This document shows, in pieces, positions 43,906 to 52,891 of a stretch of DNA of 64,000 nt; position 1 is the stretch's first letter; each line of letters starts with the position of its first letter. The notes beneath the pieces were generated by a model. That model saw only the letters and a program-made list of their open reading frames with translations, was not told the origin of the DNA and ran no database searches. This stretch comes from Pseudonocardiaceae bacterium (GTDB lineage: Bacteria; Actinomycetota; Actinomycetes; Mycobacteriales; Pseudonocardiaceae), in contig WHSZ01000002.1 of the NCBI GenBank assembly GCA_009379845.1, positions 62,001 through 126,000 on the forward strand, given 5' to 3'. The translations under genes were made by a program, and so were the position numbers.

Positions 43906-45410
43906 TCCGCCGTTCGATCCCGCGAAGATACCGCCGCCTCGCGCTCCTTGATACGCGGGAACCGGCGCGGAACGCGGAGCCAGCCGCGGCGGGGAACACC
44001 GAGCCAGCCGCGGCGCGGACGCAGCGCGCCGCGCTCGGGCAGGCGCAGTCCGCTGCGGCGGGCAACAGCGATCGCCGAACCGATCGCGGCGAGTGCGGCG
44101 ATCGCGCCACCCACGATGAACGGTGAGCGCCCGCCGAACTGGTCGGCCAGCCAGCCGGTCATCAGCCCGCCGATCGGGTTTCCGCCGAGGAACACGAGCA
44201 TGTACAGCCCCATCACGCGGCCCCGCATCTCCGGGCTCACCGCGAGCTGCACGGTGCTGTTCGCCGCCGTGGTGAAGGTCATCAGCGAGGCGCCGACCGG
44301 AACCAGCGCCAACCCGAACGCCAGGTAGCTCGGCATCACGCCGACCAGGATCTCCAGCACGCCGAACACCAGCGCGGCGCCGAACAGCACCCGCAGCCGC
44401 GGCCGCCCCTGGGTACTGCGCCGCGCGGCGAGCACCGCGCCGGTCAGCGTGCCGACCGCCAGCAATGTGGAAAGCAGCCCGTAGCTGTCGGCGTCGCGGT
44501 GGAACACGTTCGCCGCGGCGATGGCCAGCGAGGTGAAGAACGTCATCCCGAACGTACTCACGCAGAACACCAGCACCAGCACACCGCTGATGTCCGGGCG
44601 ACCGCGCACGTAGCGCAGCCCTTCGCGCAGCTGGCCGGGCCGTCGCGGCACCGCGGGACTGCGGTACAGCCGGGCGGGATCCATCAGCAGCAAACCGGTG
44701 ATCACGCCGACGGTGAGCACGGCCGTGGTGAGGAACACCCAGCCGGTACCGATCCAGGTGATCATCACGCCGGCCACCGCCGGCCCGACGACGCGGGCGA
44801 GATTGAACGTCGCGGAGTTCAGCGCGATCGCGTTCGGCACCTGCTGGCGGCCAACCATCTCGATCACGAACGACTGCCGCACCGGGGTTTCCACCGCCGT
44901 GAAGCACCCGAGCACGACGCACAGCAGGTACACCTGCCACAGCCGCACCAACCCGGTAACGTCCAGCACCCCGAGCACCAGCGCGCAGCCGAGGATCCCG
45001 GCACGAAGCGCGAGCAGCAGCCTGCGCTTGTCCAGCCGGTCGGCGAGCACCCCTGCCCACAGCGACAGCCCGAGCGTCGGCAGGAACTGCAGCGCGGCCG
45101 CGATACCGAGGGCGAGCGGGTTGTGGTCCGTGAGGGTGAAGACCAGCCAGTCCTGGGCGATGCGCAGCATCCAGACGCCGACGTTGCTCACCACCTGGCC
45201 GCTGAAGAACAGCCGGTAGTTGCGCTCCCGGAGCGAACCGAACATCCCCAGCCTGGACGATCGCTGCTCGCCGGATCCGGCCGGCATGGTGGCCGGATCC
45301 GCGGCTGGATCCGCGGTCGTCTCGGCGGCTGCCGAAGCGCTGGCTTCCCGAGGTAGCACGGACTCACCATCCGTCCGCTGCTCTGGGGATCGGCCCGCAC
45401 TCCGAAGCAC
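43893..45410 (-). CDS. MFS transporter (MFS_3 type)
   Basis: A 505-residue major facilitator with about 12 membrane helices (residues 55-460). The first loop has the family segment RNYRLFFSGQVVSNVGVWMLRIAQDWLVFTLT and the A-loop GVLADRLDKRRLLLA; the middle includes VETPVRQSFVIEMVG and NAIALNSATFNLARVVGPAVAG, as in EntS-type exporters. The N-terminal tail of about 50 residues is Ala/Ser-rich, and the C-terminal tail has RRGWLGVPRRGWLRVPRR. GTG 45410 begins six bases after the MarR stop, so they are cotranscribed. It is probably an exporter, perhaps of a siderophore or drug. Confidence 0.85.
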   Translation of the reverse strand: MLRSAGRSPEQRTDGESVLPREASASAAAETTADPAADPATMPAGSGEQRSSRLGMFGSLRERNYRLFFSGQVVSNVGVWMLRIAQDWLVFTLTDHNPLALGIAAALQFLPTLGLSLWAGVLADRLDKRRLLLALRAGILGCALVLGVLDVTGLVRLWQVYLLCVVLGCFTAVETPVRQSFVIEMVGRQQVPNAIALNSATFNLARVVGPAVAGVMITWIGTGWVFLTTAVLTVGVITGLLLMDPARLYRSPAVPRRPGQLREGLRYVRGRPDISGVLVLVFCVSTFGMTFFTSLAIAAANVFHRDADSYGLLSTLLAVGTLTGAVLAARRSTQGRPRLRVLFGAALVFGVLEILVGVMPSYLAFGLALVPVGASLMTFTTAANSTVQLAVSPEMRGRVMGLYMLVFLGGNPIGGLMTGWLADQFGGRSPFIVGGAIAALAAIGSAIAVARRSGLRLPERGALRPRRGWLGVPRRGWLRVPRRFPRIKEREAAVSSRDRTADNRV

Positions 45411-45415
45411 CGCTG

Positions 45416-45853
45416 TTACTGCCCCGCCATCCTGTCGATTATCTCGGCCGCCTGGGAAAGCACGGCCCGTTCCGATTCGTCCAATGTGGCCAGTCGGGTG
45501 TCCAGCCAGGCTTCGCGCGCCGAGATGTCCGCGTGAACGTAAACCAAGCCCTGCTCGGTCAACTCGACAATGGCCTGCCTGCCGTCGGTCGGGTGCGCCG
45601 TCCTTGTGACGTAACCGGACTCCTCGAGCGCGGCGATCACCCTGGTCATCGACGGTGGTTGGACACCTTCCCTGGCGGCGAGCTCGCCCGGACTCAGCGC
45701 ACCGCACTTGTGCAAAGTGGACAGTGCGGAAAGCTGCGTGAGTGAAACGGTGGAGCTGGCGCGCTGGGCACGAAGCCGGCGGTTGAGTCGCACCACGGCC
45801 AACCGCAATCGGCTGACCAGAGTGCTCTCCCCGACTTCCGACACCGCTGGCAT
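45416..45853 (-). CDS. MarR family transcriptional regulator
   Basis: A 145-residue winged-helix MarR regulator. The DNA-binding core reads SLTQLSALSTLHKCGALSPGELAAREGVQPPSMTRVIAALEESGYVTRTAHPTDGRQAIVELT. It looks orthologous to Rv0880 of M. tuberculosis, which I recall from memory. ATG 45853 is used, with GTG 45871 possible; TATGCT about ten bases upstream suggests a leaderless or short-leader transcript. It lies directly upstream of the MFS gene (6 bp) and divergent from DUF2530, so it likely controls the exporter. Confidence 0.88.
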   Translation of the reverse strand: MPAVSEVGESTLVSRLRLAVVRLNRRLRAQRASSTVSLTQLSALSTLHKCGALSPGELAAREGVQPPSMTRVIAALEESGYVTRTAHPTDGRQAIVELTEQGLVYVHADISAREAWLDTRLATLDESERAVLSQAAEIIDRMAGQ

Positions 45854-45923
45854 ATCCTTAGCATACCTCACTAGTTGTCCTGTCGCCGCTTCGATCGCTC
45901 ACCCGAGCGCGTAGGCTGCAGAT

Positions 45924-46220
45924 GTGGTACCGCCGAACGACGGCCCCCCTGAGCAGCCCGCGGGTGCCGGAAATCCGATGCCGCCGCCACTGCCGCACGG
46001 GGTCGTGGACACCACCAGGGTAGTGATCGGCGGTTCCGCGATCTGGTTCTTGCTGTTCTGCGGCCTGCTCGTGTCGATACTGGCATTCGACTCCGGATCG
46101 TGGTTGCTGTTGTGGACATGTGCGGCCGGATGGGGGCTAGGCCTCGTCGGTCTGGCCGTCATGCACTGGCAGCGCTCCGCCGCGCGACGAGGCAGCCGCG
46201 GGGCGCAGACCGGCCTTTAG
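45924..46220 (+). CDS. DUF2530 small membrane protein
   Basis: A 98-residue protein with a Pro-rich N-terminus and two membrane helices (IGGSAIWFLLFCGLLVSILAF and LLLWTCAAGWGLGLVGLAVMHW), as in DUF2530. A homologue, Rv0879c, lies next to the MarR gene in M. tuberculosis. GTG 45924 starts the frame. It is divergent from marR by about 70 bp. The function is unknown. Confidence 0.82.
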   Translation: MVPPNDGPPEQPAGAGNPMPPPLPHGVVDTTRVVIGGSAIWFLLFCGLLVSILAFDSGSWLLLWTCAAGWGLGLVGLAVMHWQRSAARRGSRGAQTGL

Positions 46221-46230
46221 CCGGTCAACG

Positions 46231-46312
46231 CTCGTGAGTCTTTTTCAGGGTTATAGCACCCAAACTGTGTTCAATGGCTTGACCCTGCGAGCAGGTCTCG
46301 CTGACTCACGAG
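46231..46312. repeat. intergenic hairpin, copy 2, with inserted segment
   Basis: The left half CTCGTGAGTCTTTTT and the inner GGGTTATAGCACCCAAA match copy 1 (31636) in all but one base. The right arm then continues for 38 bp, including a GCGAG/CTCGC hairpin, before GACTCACGAG (46303-46312) completes the stem. It sits between converging genes. Confidence 0.65.
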
Positions 46313-46313
46313 C

Positions 46314-49274
46314 CTAGCTGAGCAGGGTATGCGGCTCGGGCTCGGCGAGCAGCGCGGCGATCAGGTGCCGCTGCTCCCAGTTGCCGGTTGCCCAGGCAAG
46401 GGCGCGGGCCAACCCGTCCGGGCTGTCCTCGGCATGCAGTGTCCCGTCCGCACACGCCCACCAGGACACCGCGCACTCGTCCACCCGGAGCTCATCGTGC
46501 ACCTGAACGCCGGAATCCGGTATGTCCATCGCGAGCAGCTCGCAGGCAACCCGGGCTGCGGAGAGCTCATGCCACCCGAACCACTCCGCAGCGGCCGGCG
46601 GCTCGCCTGCCTCCTCGGAGCCGAGCGGCAGGTCGAGCAGTTCGGCCAGCTGATCGTGCAGCCCGAATCGCGCCGCGACCACCCGCCCGGGTGCCAGCAC
46701 CCCGAGCAGCCACGGGCCGTCCAACACCACGGCGTCGTCCGCGGCGCAGACGGCCCCGTCCACCGTGCGCACCCGTTCCGGAGGGTCCACATCGGACGTG
46801 TCGACCACCTCATCGACGACCGCACTGGCCAGCGCGGAATACCCGGAGAGCACCACCGAAGCCGGGATGTCCCTTGCCGGATCGGCCAGTCGGGCGAGCA
46901 GATCACCCGCATCCGACGCATCCGCCACCCGCAACCGGGAGCGCACGCCGATCTCCCCGCACAGTTCGACGTCTAGGCCGACGTCTGGCAGCGGGTCGTA
47001 GAGGCCGGCGAGTTCGGTCGCCTCCGGCAGCCGCCAGTGCCGGGGCGGGTGCCCGCCGAGCACCGCGTTGCGGGCAAGCCACCACGCGGTATAGCCGCCG
47101 GGTTCCCTGAGCGCCCGCAGCGTTTCCGGCTCGGCGGCGAGCAGCCGGATCGCATGCGGCCACCGCTGCTCGTCGACGAGGTCGAGATCGCGCACCGCGA
47201 GCATGCCCGCGGGCGGCTCGGACAGCCCCGCCCACCACTCGTCCTCGCCGGCCAGCTCGTGATCGGGGCCGGTCGGCCCATCGTCGGCGAGCACCGCGAA
47301 GGAGCTCAGCACACCGGCCGCGGCCAGCGTCGAAACGGACCAGTTGCCGGCCACCGAATCCGCGAGCACGCCGAGCGGCGCGTCCGGGGCGAGCACCTCG
47401 AGGATAGCCGAGCCAGGCAGCACGAGCTCGTCGGCTCGCCGCCGATCACCGCGCGCGTCTGGAAGGGCAAGCGCTGATAGCCACGGGCGCTCGCCCGGCC
47501 GCACGCCGGCCAGCTCTACCAGCCGGAGCACCACGTCGGCAAGCGGCGCCTCGTCCACTGTGGACGACGGTCCGGACGCCTCGCCGGCCGCGTCGAGCTC
47601 AAGCGCGGCCCGCAACGGGTCGGAGTCAAGCAGTTCGAGCGGCCCGGCACGCACCGCGCCGAGCCGTTCGAGCAACGGGTGCACGGCATCCGAATGCACC
47701 AGAGCCAACCCGGGAAGATCGGCGCGCGCCAGCAGTTCTTCGGCTCCGGACAGCTCGGGCAGCAACGCGCCACGCGGGCCGAACCGCATCGAAGAGCTAG
47801 CGAGCGGCACCGGCAGCCCGCCAAGCTCCTCGCGCACGCCGGCGTCCGCCTCGGCGAGCGGGGCGAGCGCGTCGTAGAGCCGGTGCCACCACTCGGGCGG
47901 CCTGGCGATACCGGTGAGCGCCTCAACGACCTCGGCGAGCCCCATCCGGTGCACGCCCGCGCCGGCAAGGCGGTTGGACATCCACCGCTTGTCCGCGAAC
48001 TCAGCCGGGAGCAGCCCGTCGAGCACATCGACAAGCAGTTCGGTCAGCCGGCCACCGAAACCGGCCGGCACGTCCAGCATCCGTGCCCTTGCCGGCAGCA
48101 CGGCCGCGCCGTCCGCACCGGCCAGCCAGTCCGAACCGCGCAGCTCGGCAACCACCAGCTCGCGGAGCTTGTCGTCCACTTCGGACCGCGGGAATCCCGG
48201 CGCGGGAATCATTGCCGGCCGGTGTTCGGCTGCCAGGCAGCGAACCAGCGCCGGATAGCAGCGGGCCGCCTCGGCGAGTACCGCGTCCCCCGCGGGCCCC
48301 GGCAACGCCCGACGGCGGGACGGCTCGACCGGCAACGTCGCGATCAGCCTGGCTGGTAGCGAGATCCGCTCGTCGGTCGGGGTCGGTGCGTGCAGCACGT
48401 CCTCGTCGAGTGGCTCCGGAGCGCCGTCCGCGTCAACCGGAAGCGCCCAGCAAACGCTCCACTGTGGACGTTCCTGCGCCTCCACGCCGAGCCCGGCGAT
48501 TTCCCCTGCGCCGAGGGTGCCGGTCTCCCGATGCCGCAACCAGCAGCGCACCCCGGTCGGGGTGTCCAGCAGCACCACTCCGGACTCCTGTTGCCGGCAC
48601 TGCCATGCCGACTCGCCCACCTCGATGCGCTCCAGCCACGGAAGGGCGAGCAGCAGATCGGGTGCGCTGTCGGAGAGATCCGCGAGCAGTGCCGCACCGT
48701 CCACATCGGCCCGTAGCGGTAGCCGAACCTCGGTGCTGAACCCTTGCGGTACCGGGGATTCCTCCGCGCCGGCCGGCCAAGCCATGCGCAGCACCGGAAC
48801 GTTGCCGGACCGTTCCCGCAGCCGCTCGGCCAGCTCGGTGGAACCGGCCAGCGTCGCCTGCGTTCGCCGCTCGGAGAACGCCACCCCACCGGTTGTCGAG
48901 ACGATGCGCGGATCGGCCGTCACCGCGAGCACCGCGGCGAACCCGACACCGAACCGGCCAACCGTGCCGGCACGCTTGGCCGAGGCGCGCAATGAGGCCA
49001 GCGCGGCGACGCCGGCCGCGTCAAGCGGGGCGCCGGTGTTCGCCACCCGCAGCTCGCCGTCCACAATGGATGCGCGTAAGGTTCCTGGCACTCCGGTCGC
49101 GGCCGAGGCGTCCGCGGCGTTCTGTGCAAGCTCGACGAACAGCCGATCGCGGTACCCGCCGATCCGCAGGTCCTCTTCGGCGTTCGCGTCCTCGGTGAAG
49201 CGGGTAGGGGAATCCCGCCACGCCCGCAGCACTGACTGGCGCAGCTCCTCGGTGCCGAACGGGTCGGCGGTCAC
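46314..49274 (-). CDS. sacsin N-terminal ATP-binding-like (GHKL) protein
   Basis: A 986-residue protein. The first 200 residues are a GHKL ATPase domain of the sacsin/Hsp90 type: N box LFVELAQNAADAS (Glu48, Asn52), then GELRVANTGAPLDAAGVAALASL and GRFGVGFAAVLAVT as the ATP lid. The remaining 780 residues are Leu/Ala/Glu-rich and show no recognised domain. Annotations in actinobacteria usually read sacsin N-terminal ATP-binding-like domain protein. GTG 49274 overlaps the DUF3027 stop by four bases, so the two are cotranslated. A chaperone-like role is inferred from the fold only. It is strikingly long for an actinobacterial hypothetical. Confidence 0.8.
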   Translation of the reverse strand: MTADPFGTEELRQSVLRAWRDSPTRFTEDANAEEDLRIGGYRDRLFVELAQNAADASAATGVPGTLRASIVDGELRVANTGAPLDAAGVAALASLRASAKRAGTVGRFGVGFAAVLAVTADPRIVSTTGGVAFSERRTQATLAGSTELAERLRERSGNVPVLRMAWPAGAEESPVPQGFSTEVRLPLRADVDGAALLADLSDSAPDLLLALPWLERIEVGESAWQCRQQESGVVLLDTPTGVRCWLRHRETGTLGAGEIAGLGVEAQERPQWSVCWALPVDADGAPEPLDEDVLHAPTPTDERISLPARLIATLPVEPSRRRALPGPAGDAVLAEAARCYPALVRCLAAEHRPAMIPAPGFPRSEVDDKLRELVVAELRGSDWLAGADGAAVLPARARMLDVPAGFGGRLTELLVDVLDGLLPAEFADKRWMSNRLAGAGVHRMGLAEVVEALTGIARPPEWWHRLYDALAPLAEADAGVREELGGLPVPLASSSMRFGPRGALLPELSGAEELLARADLPGLALVHSDAVHPLLERLGAVRAGPLELLDSDPLRAALELDAAGEASGPSSTVDEAPLADVVLRLVELAGVRPGERPWLSALALPDARGDRRRADELVLPGSAILEVLAPDAPLGVLADSVAGNWSVSTLAAAGVLSSFAVLADDGPTGPDHELAGEDEWWAGLSEPPAGMLAVRDLDLVDEQRWPHAIRLLAAEPETLRALREPGGYTAWWLARNAVLGGHPPRHWRLPEATELAGLYDPLPDVGLDVELCGEIGVRSRLRVADASDAGDLLARLADPARDIPASVVLSGYSALASAVVDEVVDTSDVDPPERVRTVDGAVCAADDAVVLDGPWLLGVLAPGRVVAARFGLHDQLAELLDLPLGSEEAGEPPAAAEWFGWHELSAARVACELLAMDIPDSGVQVHDELRVDECAVSWWACADGTLHAEDSPDGLARALAWATGNWEQRHLIAALLAEPEPHTLLS

Positions 49275-50065
49275 GTCTGTCCCGGGCCCGCCTCGTCCGA
49301 TGACCGCGGCTGCGCCTCAAACAGCGTCGAGTCGTCGTAGACGAGCTCCGCGACCGGCACCGAGGTACCCTGCTCCACCTCGATCTCGGAGTGCGCGCCG
49401 CAGCCGTATTCCGCGTGCACCACGTGCCCGTCGGCGGGAGCGACCTCGTTACCGCACACCCCGAAGGCGGCCCGCAACGAACCGGCGACCGGAAGGTAGA
49501 ACCCGCAGGTGCCACAGCTGGCCGGCGCGCCGCGGGCCATATCCGAGCGTGGCCCGTACTCGCCGCGCTTCCAGCGGTCCGCGGCCTCCAACCTGCCTTC
49601 CCTCGACATCACCCGAATCCGGCCGAGGCCGATCTCGTGCGAGACCTCCTCAACGGCAGGGTCGTCCGAGGCGAGGTAACCGGGCACCAGCCGGACGTCG
49701 TCCGGCGCGGGGGGTAGCAGGTCCCCGACGCCGACGTCGCCGGAGCGCACCCGCTGCTGCCACGGCACCCAGTCCGGCGCGACCAGCGCGTTCGGGCCGG
49801 GCAGCAGCACCACCTCGCTGACGGTCGCGGGCGCGTCGCCGCCTGCCGTCGCCACCGTGACCGCCCAGTGCCAGCCGCGGTAGCCGGGTTTGTTCGCCTC
49901 GAACCGGTGGGTGGCCGAGGCGTCGTCCTCGGCGAGCACGTCCACGTGGTCACCGACCGGTTCGTCGCCGGCTTCCTGCTGCGCGGCCGCACGCGCCAAT
50001 TCGATGGCCTCGGCGAGCGCGGGCGGCACGTCCCGCCGCGTCGGGTCGATCAGCGTCGGCGTCAT
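49271..50065 (-). CDS. DUF3027 domain protein
   Basis: A 264-residue soluble protein of the DUF3027 family, known to me as the Rv0877 type. The N-terminal half includes GYRGWHWAVTV and VVLLPGPNALVAPDWVPWQQRV. The C-terminal part has CGTCGFYLP, FGVCGNE and EYGCGAH, a Cys pattern fit for a zinc ribbon. ATG 50065 is preceded by AGGAT. The gene is cotranslated with the sacsin-like ATPase downstream. The function is unknown; zinc binding is a prediction from Cys spacing. Confidence 0.85.
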   Translation of the reverse strand: MTPTLIDPTRRDVPPALAEAIELARAAAQQEAGDEPVGDHVDVLAEDDASATHRFEANKPGYRGWHWAVTVATAGGDAPATVSEVVLLPGPNALVAPDWVPWQQRVRSGDVGVGDLLPPAPDDVRLVPGYLASDDPAVEEVSHEIGLGRIRVMSREGRLEAADRWKRGEYGPRSDMARGAPASCGTCGFYLPVAGSLRAAFGVCGNEVAPADGHVVHAEYGCGAHSEIEVEQGTSVPVAELVYDDSTLFEAQPRSSDEAGPGQT

Positions 50066-50167
50066 ATCCTGGATTGTGCTATACGTCCGCACGCTGTCGT
50101 CGGACAGGTTTACCTCGCGCTGCCGCTCGGGTGCCGGGGGTTCCAGGGGGCGTGCGAAGCTTGTGCC

Positions 50168-50950
50168 GTGCGCGGAACCGGGATCGCTCTGCTCGGCGTG
50201 CTGGCTTTCGCGCTGGTCGGCTGCTCGACCGGCGAGAGCGCGAATCCAAGCCGGCAGCTGCGCGCTGAGGTACTCGAAGAGCTGCCGCACGATCCAACCG
50301 CCTTTACCCAAGGGCTTGAGCTCGTCGGCGACACACTCTACGAAGGCACCGGGCTGAAAGGCCAATCGGCTGTGCGTGCCGTCGACCCGCGCACCGGGGC
50401 GGTGCGGAACCGCGTCGACCTGCCGAGTTCGATGTTCGGTGAAGGTATCACCGTCGTTGGTTCGTCGATCTGGCAGCTGACCTGGCAGGACGGCGTCGCC
50501 ATCCGCAGGGACAGGGCCACGCTCGCGGAGCGCGAGATGGTCCGCTACGAAGGCGAGGGGTGGGGCCTGTGCTACCGGCGTTCGGCCGACCGGCTGGTGA
50601 TGAGCGACGGAAGCGACACGCTGACCTTCCGCGATCCGCGGAGCTTCGCGCGAACCGGCGAGCTGCGGGTACGGGCCGCCGATGGGCGGGTGGATCAGTT
50701 GAACGAGCTGGAATGCGCGCACGGAGCAGTGTTCGCCAACGTGTGGCAGAGCGACCAGGTGCTGCGGATCGATCCGGACAGCGGGGAGGTGACCGCCTCG
50801 ATCGACCTCTCCGGGCTGCTCGACGAGTCGGAGCGGGCGAACGCGGATGTGCTGAACGGCATCGCCGCGATCGAGGGGACCGACCAGTTTCTGGTCACCG
50901 GCAAGCTATGGCCGAAGATGTTTCGGGTGAAGTTCGTGGAGACCGGGTGA
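50168..50950 (+). CDS. glutaminyl-peptide cyclotransferase, lipoprotein
   Basis: A 260-residue enzyme of the plant/bacterial glutaminyl cyclase type (Glu_cyclase_2), a five-bladed beta-propeller that converts N-terminal Gln to pyroglutamate. A lipoprotein signal ends in LVGCST, so it is anchored outside the membrane. Family segments are LEELPHDPTAFTQGLEL, LYEGTGLKGQS, ITVVGSSIWQLTWQDG, MSDGSDTLTFRDP, LNELECAHGAVFANVWQSD and VLNGIAAI. GTG 50168 starts. It is divergent from DUF3027 and 40 bp before an MFS gene. Exported proteins are the presumed substrates. Confidence 0.88.
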   Translation: MRGTGIALLGVLAFALVGCSTGESANPSRQLRAEVLEELPHDPTAFTQGLELVGDTLYEGTGLKGQSAVRAVDPRTGAVRNRVDLPSSMFGEGITVVGSSIWQLTWQDGVAIRRDRATLAEREMVRYEGEGWGLCYRRSADRLVMSDGSDTLTFRDPRSFARTGELRVRAADGRVDQLNELECAHGAVFANVWQSDQVLRIDPDSGEVTASIDLSGLLDESERANADVLNGIAAIEGTDQFLVTGKLWPKMFRVKFVETG

Positions 50951-50990
50951 GATCCGGCGGAAACGACCCGAGTACGGCAGGATTGGAAGA

Positions 50991-52880
50991 GTGATTCGTT
51001 GGGGGTCCGCAGACGAGTCGGGTGGTCCGCCGCGTGACCACACCGGCAAGTCGAGCGCGGGTAAGAAACGCAAGCGCAAGTGGATCCCGGAGGCCGAGGC
51101 GGAACCGGGGAAGCGATACGAACCGACCAGGGTTCAGCCACCGCCGCCGGGTAGCCGCCGACAGCCGCGACCGCCTCACGAGGAACCGCCGACCACGTCG
51201 GTCCCGATCACGGAAGCCCCAACCGGCGCGGTGCGCAACCCGGACCAGCGCGCCAACCGTGGCCGGTGGCGCGCCCAACCGGCGTGGCAAGACCGCGCGC
51301 GGCAACCGCGGCAACCGCCCGAGGAACCGGACTACGAGCGCTACGACGAGCACGGTTACCCGCGCGGCGCCGGCGCCGAGGGCGAGCGGACGCAGCGCGG
51401 ACCGGCAGGTCCAGCAGGGCCAGCAGGTCAGGCAGGTCGAGCGGGTCCGGGCATGCCGAAGAAGCTCACCGTCACGCGGGTTGCCGCGCTACGCAGCAGG
51501 GAGCTTTCCAAGCGTGTGTACAACGCGTTCCACCGCGCGCACACCGCGGACGGCGCGGACAAGTCCGGGCTGACCGAGCTGAGCTGGGCGGTGATGCTGA
51601 ACTACGCCAGCGACGCGGCGATGGCCGTTGCGCTGGCCAACACGCTGTTCTTCTCGCCGACCAGCGCGGAAAGCAGCAAGGCCAAGATCGCGCTGTATCT
51701 GCTGATCACCATCGCGCCGTTCGCGTTGATCGCGCCGGTGATCGGGCCAGCGCTGGACCGGATTCAGCGCGGCAGGCGGATGGCCATGGCCGTCGCCTCC
51801 GCGGGGCAAGCGCTTGCCTGCGTGCTGATGGCGCTGAACTTCGACGCGTGGCTGCTCTATCCTGCCGCGCTGGCCAAGATGGTGCTTTCCAAGTCGTTCA
51901 CCGTGCTGAAATCGGCCGTCACGCCGAGGGTGGTGCCGGACATCACGCTGTCCAAGACGAACGCACGGCTGACGGTATTCGGGCTGGCCGCGGGCGGCGC
52001 GTTCGGCGCGGTCGCGGTCGGGGTGAACCAGGTGTTCGGCGCCGCGGGTGCGCTGTGGTTCACGATGGCGATCTCCGCGGTGGGTGCGGCGCAGGCGATG
52101 CGCATCCCGTCCTGGGTGGAGGTCACTGAGGGCGAGGTCCCGGCGTCGTTGACCTCGCGGATGGCCAAGCCGAAACGCCAGCCGATGGGCCGACATGTGG
52201 CCGTCGCCCTGTGGGGCAACGGCACGATACGGGTGCTCACCGGCTTCTTGATGATGTTCGCGGCGTTCGCGATCAAGGCGGAGGCCTCGTCCCAGCCGTT
52301 CACCCAGCTACTGCTGCTCGGGTTGATCGGTGCCGCGGCCGGATCCGGTGGGTTCATCGGCAACGCGATCGGCGCGCGCTTGCAGTTCGGCAAGCCGGAT
52401 CAGGTGATCCTCGGCTGCCTGATCGCCACGCTGGCCTCCACGGTGCTCGCGGCGATCCTCAGCGGCGTCGCCACCGCGACGATCGTCGGCCTGATCGGCG
52501 CCACGGCAAGCGCGCTCGCCAAGATCAGCTTGGACGCGGTGGTCCAGCAAGACCTGCCGGAAGCGTCCCGCGCGTCGGCATTCGGGCGCTCCGAGACCGT
52601 GCTGCAGCTGTCCTGGGTGTGCGGCGGCGCGATCGGGCTGCTGCTCCCGCCGACCTACTGGCTCGGGTTCCTGGTGGTCTCCGCGCTGCTCGCGATCGGC
52701 CTGACCCAGACCGTGCTGGTGGGGCGTGGCACCTCGCCGCTGCCCGGTCCAGGGCGCTCGCCCCGCCGGGCACCGCCGAACTCCGCCGACACGTCGCACG
52801 CCGATCCCCCCGCGGGCACCCGGGCGACCGCCCGCGGCCAGCGCGGCCCTCGCGCGCCGCGGCAACCGCGCGGTCGTTAG
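50991..52880 (+). CDS. MFS transporter with long basic collagen-like N-terminal tail
   Basis: A 629-residue protein. The first 165 residues are charged and Pro-rich, with KKRKRKW near residue 25 and a GPAGPAGPAGQAG collagen-like run at about residues 137-154. Then come about 12 membrane helices of the major facilitator fold (LNYASDAAMAVALANTLFF, FALIAPVIGPALDRIQRG, TVLKSAVTPRVVPDITLSKTNARLTVFG). The C-terminus is again disordered. It resembles the Rv0876c family. GTG 50991 begins the frame; a later start is possible. The substrate is unknown. Confidence 0.82.
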   Translation: MIRWGSADESGGPPRDHTGKSSAGKKRKRKWIPEAEAEPGKRYEPTRVQPPPPGSRRQPRPPHEEPPTTSVPITEAPTGAVRNPDQRANRGRWRAQPAWQDRARQPRQPPEEPDYERYDEHGYPRGAGAEGERTQRGPAGPAGPAGQAGRAGPGMPKKLTVTRVAALRSRELSKRVYNAFHRAHTADGADKSGLTELSWAVMLNYASDAAMAVALANTLFFSPTSAESSKAKIALYLLITIAPFALIAPVIGPALDRIQRGRRMAMAVASAGQALACVLMALNFDAWLLYPAALAKMVLSKSFTVLKSAVTPRVVPDITLSKTNARLTVFGLAAGGAFGAVAVGVNQVFGAAGALWFTMAISAVGAAQAMRIPSWVEVTEGEVPASLTSRMAKPKRQPMGRHVAVALWGNGTIRVLTGFLMMFAAFAIKAEASSQPFTQLLLLGLIGAAAGSGGFIGNAIGARLQFGKPDQVILGCLIATLASTVLAAILSGVATATIVGLIGATASALAKISLDAVVQQDLPEASRASAFGRSETVLQLSWVCGGAIGLLLPPTYWLGFLVVSALLAIGLTQTVLVGRGTSPLPGPGRSPRRAPPNSADTSHADPPAGTRATARGQRGPRAPRQPRGR

Positions 52881-52891
52881 CCTCCATCACC

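Noticed and set aside
46314-50065. Sacsin-like ATPase as an anti-phage defence system
   Set aside because: No nuclease, reverse transcriptase or mobile-element signature is near. The neighbours look like a conserved core region.
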